A stretch of DNA of 13,033 nt from contig JAUQQQ010000017.1 of NCBI GenBank assembly GCA_030549815.1, forward strand, positions 1-13,033, written 5' to 3'. Below, piece after piece: positions 7,635-13,033 of the stretch; position 1 is the first letter of the stretch; each line of letters starts with the position of its first letter. The position numbers and the translations under genes are program-made. A model generated the notes under the pieces. That model saw only the letters and a list, made by a program, of their open reading frames with translations, did no database searches and had not been told where the DNA came from. This DNA comes from a bacterium. Lineage in GTDB: Bacteria; DRYD01.

Positions 7635-7659
7635 TTCAACTCTTCGCAGGAGACAAAAA

Positions 7660-9213
7660 GTGAAAGATTTACCCATTGGAATCCAATCTTTTAAAAAAAT
7701 TAGAGAACAAAATTTCTACTACGTCGATAAAACTCCTTTCGTTAAAAAATTAGAACGCGGTGGTTACTACTTCCTTAGTAGACCCAGAAGGTTCGGCAAA
7801 TCCCTTTTCTTAGACACCCTAAAAGAAGCTTTCTCGGGCAATAAAGAACTCTTTCATGGCCTATTCCTCTACAATAATTGGAATTGGAACAAAAAACATC
7901 CCGTCATCAAAATCAGCTTCGCAGGCGGTAATTTCACTACCCCAGAAAATCTAAAAATCAAAATCCACGAAAACTTCTTAAACCTTCAAAGAGAATTTAA
8001 AGTTAACCTTACCTACCCTTCTTACAGCGGTAAACTCAGTGAACTGATTTATCTTCTCTACGAAAAATACAACGAACGTGTCGTCGTCTTAGTTGATGAA
8101 TACGATAGCCCCATTTTAGATGCAATCGAAAACATTGATTATGCTAAAGAAAATAGACAAATCCTCAAAGATTTCTACTCCATATTAAAAGATTCTGACC
8201 CTTACATTCAGCTTGTATTCCTAACAGGTGTGTCAAGATTTTCTAAGGTTTCAATATTCAGCGGACTAAATCAGCTAAACGATATCACAATAGACCCTGA
8301 ATTTTCTACTATATGTGGATATACACAAAACGACCTTGAAACAGTCTTCGCAGACAGACTAAAAGACTTCGACAAAGAAGAAATAAAAAGATGGTACAAT
8401 GGATACAGCTGGTTAGGAGAAAAAGTGTATAACCCTTTTGATATCCTTTTACTATTTGATAAAAAGACTTTTAAACCTTACTGGTTCGAAACAGGAACAC
8501 CCACATTTCTCATCAAGCTTTTTAAACAAAACAAATACTTCCTGCCAAAAACAGAAAATCTAAAAGTAGGAGAAGAGATTTTATCTAATCTGGATATTGA
8601 TAATATTCGCGTTGAAAATTTATTGTTTCAAACAGGATATTTAACAATTAAAGAACTTATAGAGGATTCCACAGGAAGAATCTATATTTTAAGCTATCCG
8701 AATTTCGAAGTCAAAAAAAGTTTTAACAACTATTTCTTGGCAAACTTAATACCAGATCCAACAGTAAAGACAGAAACAGATTTAGAAATCAAATCAGCAT
8801 TAAAAAACAACCAAATCGAAAAACTACCAGAAATTTTACACACCTTTTTTGCAAGCATCCCCTATGATTGGTATAGAAAAAACGATTTAGAAAGCTACGA
8901 AGGTTTTTATGCTTCTATCGTATATGCTCTCTTTAACGGTGCTGGATTCGATGTAGTCGCAGAAGATACCACAAACAGGGGCAGAATTGATCTAACCATT
9001 ACTTACAATAACAAGGCTTACATCATCGAGTTTAAAGTAGTTGAAGATCAACCAGAAAAATCAGCCTTACACCAGATAGAAGAAAAAAAATATTACGAAA
9101 AATATGTAGGAAAATACGAAGAGATTTGCCTTATCGGAATTGAATTTAGCAAAAAAGAGAGAAATATCGTAGATTTTGAATGGAAGAAAATCGAGGATAT
9201 GGAAATAAAATAA
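7660..9213 (+). CDS. AAA-ATPase-like protein with C-terminal PD-(D/E)XK nuclease domain
   Basis: A 517-residue, full-length member of the AAA-ATPase_like (PF09820) plus PD-(D/E)XK (DUF1703-type) family. Residues 2-24 carry the family's start, LPIGIQSFKKIREQNFYYVD followed by KT. RPRRFGKS (41-48) is the Walker A-like loop, and VVVLVDEYDS (141-150) is Walker B. The C-terminal nuclease core has Asp444 in GRIDLTI and Glu457/Lys459 in IIEFKV, a complete D-x12-E-x-K. The start is GTG with AGGAGA at 7648-7653, 7 nt upstream. It uses many C-ending codons (TTC, TAC, ATC), unlike its neighbours. It interrupts the heptose/rhamnose operon and has no link to glycan synthesis, so it is probably a horizontally acquired passenger. 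Family members are often present in many copies per genome. Their function is not established; defence or mobile-element roles are conjecture. No terminator follows, and rmlD starts 31 nt after the stop. Confidence 0.9.
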   Translation: MKDLPIGIQSFKKIREQNFYYVDKTPFVKKLERGGYYFLSRPRRFGKSLFLDTLKEAFSGNKELFHGLFLYNNWNWNKKHPVIKISFAGGNFTTPENLKIKIHENFLNLQREFKVNLTYPSYSGKLSELIYLLYEKYNERVVVLVDEYDSPILDAIENIDYAKENRQILKDFYSILKDSDPYIQLVFLTGVSRFSKVSIFSGLNQLNDITIDPEFSTICGYTQNDLETVFADRLKDFDKEEIKRWYNGYSWLGEKVYNPFDILLLFDKKTFKPYWFETGTPTFLIKLFKQNKYFLPKTENLKVGEEILSNLDIDNIRVENLLFQTGYLTIKELIEDSTGRIYILSYPNFEVKKSFNNYFLANLIPDPTVKTETDLEIKSALKNNQIEKLPEILHTFFASIPYDWYRKNDLESYEGFYASIVYALFNGAGFDVVAEDTTNRGRIDLTITYNNKAYIIEFKVVEDQPEKSALHQIEEKKYYEKYVGKYEEICLIGIEFSKKERNIVDFEWKKIEDMEIK

Positions 9214-9244
9214 AGGATAGTTTTGATGGTAGAATAGGAAAAAT

Positions 9245-10147
9245 ATGGTAGATTTTAGCATGATGAAAAATGGAATATTACTTAAACTTTCCCAATATTC
9301 AAAAATCCTAATCACTGGTGCAAATGGACAGTTAGGATATGATTTTAGGCGACTTTTAGACAGCATAGGTGCTAATTATATAGCCACAGGTCATAAAGAA
9401 CTGGATATTACGCAAAAAGACCGAGTATCCGATTTTGTAAAATCGATGGGATTTGATCTTATCATAAATTGTGCAGCCTATAATGATGTAGACAAAGCAG
9501 AAGATGATGTGGAAAACTGCTTTAAATTAAATGCTTATGCTCCACATGATTTAGCTAAGGTGGCAAAAGAGCTAAAAGCTACTTTTATCACTTATTCCAC
9601 AGATTTTGTTTTTGATGGCAATAAAAATGCACCTTATACAGAAAATGATAAACCAAACCCGCTTTCCACATATGGAAAAAGTAAACTAGAAGGAGAAAAC
9701 CTCGTATTAGAAGAATATGATAGATCCATAGTAATTCGCACCTCTTGGCTTTTCGGGATAAACAATAAGAATTTTAATACACAGGTTTTAAATTGGGCTA
9801 AAAATAATAAAGAATTAAAGATAGTAGATGATCAAGTCTCATCTCCTACGTATTCTTTTGATCTTGCTCTTTTTTCTCTTCTGTTACTTGAAAAAAAAGT
9901 TTTTGGTTTATTTCATTTTTCAAATGATGGGGTTGCAAGTAAATATGATCAGGCATTTTATCTTTTGAATAAGATAGGTTGGGATGGGGTGATACATAGA
10001 GGAAAAACATCAGAGTTTAATTTAAAAGCTCCAAGACCATCTTTTAGCAAGCTTGACAGTAGTAAAATAGAAAGTATAATGGGTATAAAAATACCTACCT
10101 GGCAATCTGGAATAGATAGATGGTGGGAGGAATTTAATGCCGTTTAG
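9245..10147 (+). CDS. rmlD: dTDP-4-dehydrorhamnose reductase with atypical N-terminal extension
   Basis: RmlD reduces dTDP-4-dehydro-L-rhamnose to dTDP-L-rhamnose with NAD(P)H, the last step of the pathway. The 300-residue product is an extended SDR: KILITGANGQLG (20-31, dinucleotide loop), IINCAAYNDVDKAE (about 73-86), STDFVFDG (118-125) and STYGKSKLEGE, with catalytic Tyr143 and Lys147. The usual family start would be MKILITGANG. Here that Met is replaced by Ser19 and about 19 extra residues precede it. Possible starts are ATG 9245 (AGGAA at 9236-9240, tight spacing of 4) or the tandem ATGs at 9260 and 9263. The extension NGILLKLSQYSKILI resembles the GmhB segment before its VTNQ motif, so the 5' end looks like a gmhB remnant fused to rmlD. 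It overlaps rmlC by 11 bp. Confidence 0.93.
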   Translation: MVDFSMMKNGILLKLSQYSKILITGANGQLGYDFRRLLDSIGANYIATGHKELDITQKDRVSDFVKSMGFDLIINCAAYNDVDKAEDDVENCFKLNAYAPHDLAKVAKELKATFITYSTDFVFDGNKNAPYTENDKPNPLSTYGKSKLEGENLVLEEYDRSIVIRTSWLFGINNKNFNTQVLNWAKNNKELKIVDDQVSSPTYSFDLALFSLLLLEKKVFGLFHFSNDGVASKYDQAFYLLNKIGWDGVIHRGKTSEFNLKAPRPSFSKLDSSKIESIMGIKIPTWQSGIDRWWEEFNAV

Positions 10148-10697
10148 TTTTGAAAAGACTTTTTTAGATGGGGTGATATTGGTTACTCCTAAGATTTTTT
10201 TAGATGAAAGAGGCTTTTTTTTTGAGAGTTATAAAAAGTCAGATTTTTTCGATATTGGGATAAGAGAGGAGTTTCTTCAGGACAATCATTCCAAATCGAT
10301 AAAAGGGGTTCTCAGGGGTTTACATTTTCAAAAAGAGCCATATGCTCAAGGGAAGTTAGTTAGATGTGTCCAAGGTGAGATTTTTGACGTTGCTGTGGAT
10401 ATCCGAAAAGATAGTCCTACATTTGGGAAATGGTATGGCACTATTTTAAGTGCGGAAAACAAAAAAATGTTATGGATACCCAAAGGGTTTGCCCATGGAT
10501 TTCTGACATTATCAGAAACAGCGGAAATTATCTACAAAGTATCAGGAAGTGAATACAACCCTTCTTATGATGCTGGGATTATATGGAACGATCCCTCTAT
10601 AAATATCGTATGGCCATTGGAAGATTATGGGATCAAAAAGCCGATCCTGTCGTCAAAAGATGAAAGTTTACCATTACTAAAAAATATTGAGGTATAG
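10137..10697 (+). CDS. rmlC: dTDP-4-dehydrorhamnose 3,5-epimerase
   Basis: RmlC epimerises dTDP-4-keto-6-deoxyglucose at C3 and C5 to the L-rhamno form. The 186-residue cupin has the normal length and signatures: [10 protein letters not shown] (23-32), [17 protein letters not shown] (49-65) with the catalytic base His63, [18 protein letters not shown] (73-90), [15 protein letters not shown] (113-127) and Tyr133, the likely acid. LSSKDESLP near the C-terminus gives Asp175, equivalent to the Asp that pairs with the catalytic His. The ATG follows GGGAGG (10125-10130) with 6-nt spacing, inside the last codons of rmlD, so translation is coupled. rmlB starts two bases after the stop. All active-site residues I can place are present. 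Confidence 0.96.
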   Translation: MPFSFEKTFLDGVILVTPKIFLDERGFFFESYKKSDFFDIGIREEFLQDNHSKSIKGVLRGLHFQKEPYAQGKLVRCVQGEIFDVAVDIRKDSPTFGKWYGTILSAENKKMLWIPKGFAHGFLTLSETAEIIYKVSGSEYNPSYDAGIIWNDPSINIVWPLEDYGIKKPILSSKDESLPLLKNIEV

Positions 10698-10699
10698 AG

Positions 10700-11773
10700 A
10701 TGGATAATAGATATCAGTGTATTCTTGTAACGGGAGGGGCTGGATTTATCGGCTCCAATTTTATACGATACGTTTTTGAAAATACAGGTTTTGAAGGTAA
10801 GATTGTAAACATTGATAAATTGACCTATGCAGGCAATCTTGAAAATCTTGCAGATATAAATGAGAAATATTCTGACAGATATGTTTTCGAATGGGTTGAT
10901 ATTTGTGATTATGACAGAGTGGAGGATATCTTTAAAAGATACAGCCCAGATGCTGTGGTGCATTTTGCTGCTGAATCTCATGTAGATAGATCTATTCACG
11001 GGCCAAAAGATTTTATAAATACAAATGTTAACGGTACTTTTAATCTTATCGAAGCTGCAAGGAAATTTTGGCAAAATCGATTCGAATACACAAGATTTCA
11101 TCATATAAGCACAGATGAAGTATATGGCTCACTCGGTGATACAGGTTATTTTTACGAAACTACACCCTACGATCCTCGAAGCCCTTATTCTGCATCAAAA
11201 GCTGCATCAGATCATTTAGTAATGTCCTATTACCATACTTATGGGCTCAATGTTGTGATAACAAATTGTTCGAACAACTATGGTCCCTATCAATTTCCAG
11301 AAAAGCTCATCCCTCTTATGATCCTAAATATGCTCGATGAAAAGCCTTTGCCGGTATACGGCGATGGTAAAAATATTAGAGACTGGTTGTATGTGGAAGA
11401 TCATTGCAGTGGTATTTGGGCTGTATTAAATAGAGGCAAAACGGGAGAAAAATACAACATCGGTGGTGAAAACGAATGGCATAATATAGATCTTGTAAAT
11501 AAGCTCTGTGAAATTGTAGCAGAAAAGTTGGGTAAACCGAAAGATTATTTTAAGAGGTTGATCACTTTTGTTCAAGATCGACCAGGGCATGATAGAAGAT
11601 ATGCAATAAATTGCGATAAGATAAAAAATGAACTCGGCTGGCGACAAAGTGTAACATTCGAAGAAGGATTAAATATAACAGTTGAATGGTATTTAAACAA
11701 TAAAAAATGGGTACAAAACATAAAAACTGGTAAATATTTAGAATGGTTAGAAATTAATTATAAAAAAAGATAG
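10700..11773 (+). CDS. rmlB: dTDP-glucose 4,6-dehydratase
   Basis: RmlB converts dTDP-glucose to dTDP-4-dehydro-6-deoxyglucose using bound NAD+. The 357-residue extended SDR carries [19 protein letters not shown] (8-26, NAD loop), [14 protein letters not shown] (37-50), [12 protein letters not shown] (88-99), [10 protein letters not shown] (134-143) with the catalytic Thr138-Asp139-Glu140 set, [12 protein letters not shown] with Tyr163/Lys167, [25 protein letters not shown], and [10 protein letters not shown]. This pattern is diagnostic for RmlB rather than a general epimerase. GAGG (10689-10692), within the last codons of rmlC, lies 7 nt before the ATG. Only eight bases separate it from rmlA. 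The gene order rmlD-C-B-A is the reverse of the enzymatic order and differs from the common rmlBDAC or rmlBADC. Confidence 0.97.
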   Translation: MDNRYQCILVTGGAGFIGSNFIRYVFENTGFEGKIVNIDKLTYAGNLENLADINEKYSDRYVFEWVDICDYDRVEDIFKRYSPDAVVHFAAESHVDRSIHGPKDFINTNVNGTFNLIEAARKFWQNRFEYTRFHHISTDEVYGSLGDTGYFYETTPYDPRSPYSASKAASDHLVMSYYHTYGLNVVITNCSNNYGPYQFPEKLIPLMILNMLDEKPLPVYGDGKNIRDWLYVEDHCSGIWAVLNRGKTGEKYNIGGENEWHNIDLVNKLCEIVAEKLGKPKDYFKRLITFVQDRPGHDRRYAINCDKIKNELGWRQSVTFEEGLNITVEWYLNNKKWVQNIKTGKYLEWLEINYKKR

Positions 11774-11781
11774 AGGAAAAT

Positions 11782-12672
11782 ATGAAAGGTATAATTCTTG
11801 CAGGTGGAAGTGGCACAAGACTTTATCCGATTACTATACCTGTATGTAAACAGCTTTTACCTATCTATGATAAGCCGATGATATACTATCCCCTTTCTAC
11901 CCTGATGTTGGCTGGTATTAGAGAGATTTTAATTATTTCAACCCCACAAGATATTTCAAGGTTTGAACAGCTATTTGGGGATGGCTCACATCTTGGTTTA
12001 AGTATCAGCTACAAGGTGCAGCCAAAGCCAGAGGGACTTGCTCAAGCTTTTATAATAGGTGAAGACTTTATAGGAAAAGAAAATGTTTGTCTTGTATTAG
12101 GAGACAACATTTTTTATGGACATAATCTTACTACCCTATTAAAAAGAAGTGTGGACAAGATCGAAAAAGATGGTGGAGCTGTGGTTTTTGGCTATTATGT
12201 AAAAGATCCAGAGAGATATGGAGTGGTGGAGTTTGATGGAAGTGGGAAAGTTTTAAGTATTGAAGAGAAGCCTAAGGAACCTAAATCCAATTATGCAGTA
12301 GTAGGGCTATATTTTTATGATAATAATGTGGTGGAGATAGCAAAAAATGTCAAACCCTCTTGGCGAGGGGAGCTGGAAATCACCACAGTAAATCAAGCTT
12401 ATTTGGAGAAAAATAGTCTTACAGTAGAATTGATGGGACGTGGATATGCTTGGCTTGATACAGGAACTGTGGATTCGCTTCTCGAAGCAAGCGAGTTTGT
12501 AAAGATCATAGAAGATAGGACTGGTCTAAAAATAGGATGTATTGAGGAGATAGCGTATAGAAATGGCTGGATCACAAAAGATCAGCTTCTCAAGCTTGCC
12601 GAAGATGTAATAAAAAGTGGATATGGAGAGTATTTGATAAGAATAGGGAAAACAGTAATAAGTGAGAAGTGA
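11782..12672 (+). CDS. rmlA: Glucose-1-phosphate thymidylyltransferase
   Basis: RmlA joins dTTP and glucose 1-phosphate to make dTDP-glucose, the entry and feedback point of the rhamnose pathway. The product is 296 residues, typical of the short RmlA class. Motifs in order are [17 protein letters not shown] (2-18, nucleotide loop), [18 protein letters not shown] (22-39), [11 protein letters not shown] (80-90), [11 protein letters not shown] (104-114, metal-binding Asp108), [31 protein letters not shown] (shown in parts: IEEKP and [11 protein letters not shown]), and [20 protein letters not shown] (second metal site). The start at 11782 follows GAGGA (11773-11777). It is the last intact gene of the window. 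No clear terminator hairpin follows, and the next bases are gene debris. Confidence 0.97.
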   Translation: MKGIILAGGSGTRLYPITIPVCKQLLPIYDKPMIYYPLSTLMLAGIREILIISTPQDISRFEQLFGDGSHLGLSISYKVQPKPEGLAQAFIIGEDFIGKENVCLVLGDNIFYGHNLTTLLKRSVDKIEKDGGAVVFGYYVKDPERYGVVEFDGSGKVLSIEEKPKEPKSNYAVVGLYFYDNNVVEIAKNVKPSWRGELEITTVNQAYLEKNSLTVELMGRGYAWLDTGTVDSLLEASEFVKIIEDRTGLKIGCIEEIAYRNGWITKDQLLKLAEDVIKSGYGEYLIRIGKTVISEK

Positions 12673-12758
12673 GGGGTGAAGCCTGGATGGAAACGATAAA
12701 AATCAGGAATATTACATCTCATACTTATGATGAGAAAATATTTCGTTTAGACATTTGA
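12669..12758 (+). pseudogene. Fragment of HI0074-family HEPN protein (nucleotidyltransferase-associated)
   Basis: Frame 3 from GTG 12669 reads GEAWMETIKIRNITSHTYDE, then KIFRLDI and a stop at 12756-12758. The stretch from W to DE matches the conserved block near the C-terminus of HI0074-type HEPN proteins, including the RN-x3-H (R-x4-H) HEPN signature (RNITSH). These proteins pair with a minimal nucleotidyltransferase in MNT/HEPN modules. All upstream helices are missing (a stop lies at 12663-12665, inside the end of rmlA), as is the final helix. A 24-codon ATG frame could start at 12687 but would not make a folded domain. I regard it as a decayed relic abutting rmlA. The match is by eye. Confidence 0.6.
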
Positions 12759-12901
12759 ATTAATTATCTCCTGCAATATCGATCTTTTTAATAAACTTGA
12801 GAAAAAATTTGTATTGTTGAAAAAAAGAAGAAAGTTTATTACAATAGACTTGGATGAATCAATCATTCAAAAGATAAAGTTTCTTTTAAAAGAAGAAAAA
12901 A
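12759..12901. other. Degenerate region between HEPN relic and epimerase relic
   Basis: No intact gene is visible here. One frame (codons from 12751 to the stop at 12916-12918) is open for about 55 codons without an early ATG. It reads DLFNKLEKKFVLLKKRRKF and then ITIDLDESIIQKIKF. It might be a relic of the minimal nucleotidyltransferase partner of the HEPN fragment, but the similarity is too weak to call. I see no tRNA, CRISPR array or strong terminator hairpin. Confidence 0.3.
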
Positions 12902-13033
12902 AGATTAATAGGAAGTAATTTAATCATTGCTTTATCTCAATTAGTTGGAGATTCTGGTAGAATCGTTGTTTTGGATAATTTATCATCTATAAAAGTACCT
13001 GATCCTTGGAATGTCACTCCTCTACCTAACATT
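12902..13033 (+). pseudogene. 5'-truncated NAD-dependent epimerase/dehydratase, continuing past the window
   Basis: From 12905 the frame reads LIGSNLIIALSQLVGDSGRI, then VVLDNLSS and DPWNVTPLPNI to the window end. LIGSNL matches the second half of the [10 protein letters not shown] dinucleotide loop of extended SDR epimerases, and VVLDNLSS is the usual end of beta-strand 2. The expected first ten residues ending in TGGAG are absent. Upstream in frame come Lys/Arg codons and then a stop at 12887-12889, with no start codon. The gene has therefore lost its 5' end, or suffered a frameshift in the A-rich run at about 12888-12902. Sugar-nucleotide epimerases are expected in this kind of locus. Confidence is limited by the short visible length. 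Confidence 0.5.

Larger units (their letters stand above)
7549..9271. mobile_element. Putative nuclease-gene cassette flanked by 8-bp direct repeats
   Basis: TGAAAAAT occurs at 7549-7556, exactly where gmhB homology ends, and at 9264-9271 inside the 5' extension of rmlD. The ~1.7 kb between holds only the AAA/PD-(D/E)XK gene and its leader. Removing the cassette with one repeat joins the gmhB frame to the rmlD frame without a shift. Near the ends there is an imperfect inverted match: CTACAATA at 7569-7576 against the complement of TATGGTAG at 9244-9251, and TCAT at 7558-7561 against ATGA at 9260-9263. No transposase or integrase is present. An 8-bp match in AT-rich DNA can arise by chance, so the boundaries are a hypothesis. 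Confidence 0.45.

Noticed and set aside
9067-9366. Minus-strand open frame across the nuclease-rmlD junction
   Set aside because: Phe/Tyr-rich shadow of Lys/Glu-rich sense codons with no family resemblance.
10625-11104. A 159-codon open frame on the minus strand across rmlC/rmlB
   Set aside because: It lies wholly antisense to two well-conserved rhamnose genes, has no recognisable motifs, and such frames are expected opposite AT-rich coding sequence.
12751-12918. Open frame without ATG as a minimal nucleotidyltransferase remnant
   Set aside because: The GSx10DxD nucleotidyltransferase motif is absent and the resemblance is only to loosely conserved C-terminal residues.
1-13033. CRISPR arrays, tRNA/rRNA genes, intact insertion sequences
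   Set aside because: No regularly spaced direct repeats, no RNA gene signatures and no transposase motifs were seen on either strand.

Overview
The window is a surface-polysaccharide (O-antigen, capsule or S-layer glycan type) biosynthesis locus from a very AT-rich bacterium. All genes are on the + strand. A Wzy-like polymerase, several glycosyltransferases and two nucleotide-sugar pathways (GDP-D,D-heptose and dTDP-L-rhamnose) suggest a Gram-negative cell with a heteropolysaccharide O-antigen, though similar sets also make S-layer glycans in some Gram-positive thermophiles. The AAA-ATPase-like/PD-(D/E)XK gene and the HEPN debris belong to families that are repetitive in some low-GC, often thermophilic lineages (for example Aquificales or Deferribacterota); this is a hint, not a taxonomic call.

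Layout. Bases 1-4480 hold the 3' part of a GT2 (rhamnosyltransferase-like) gene, a multi-spanning Wzy-type polymerase and two GT4-type glycosyltransferases. Bases 4474-7498 hold the GDP-D-glycero-alpha-D-manno-heptose genes hddA, gmhA and hddC, with a SAM methyltransferase between hddA and gmhA. From the start of the window to 7498 genes overlap by a few bases or nearly touch, so this is one translationally coupled operon. After hddC comes only the first ~20 codons of gmhB, the missing phosphatase of this pathway, with its DxDG motif. The frame is then broken by a ~1.7 kb cassette (about 7557-9263) carrying an intact AAA-ATPase-like/PD-(D/E)XK nuclease gene with its own leader, RBS and a perfect 9-bp inverted repeat. 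Bases 9245-12672 hold rmlD-rmlC-rmlB-rmlA, the complete dTDP-L-rhamnose pathway. The last 361 bases are debris: a fragment of an HI0074-type HEPN protein, then a 5'-truncated NAD-dependent epimerase running off the window end.

The most interesting point is the junction around the nuclease gene. An 8-bp direct repeat, TGAAAAAT, lies at 7549-7556 (where gmhB homology ends) and at 9264-9271 (inside the odd 5' extension of rmlD). Conceptual removal of the cassette plus one repeat joins the gmhB stub in frame to the rmlD extension. This suggests insertion of the nuclease unit with target duplication into an already deleted gmhB::rmlD fusion, and it explains why RmlD has about 19 extra N-terminal residues.

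Functionally, HddA, GmhA and HddC would supply GDP-D,D-heptose if a GmhB acts from elsewhere, and RmlABCD supply dTDP-rhamnose. The glycosyltransferases build the repeat unit, the methyltransferase may decorate it, and Wzy would polymerise it. No flippase, chain-length regulator or ligase is visible here.
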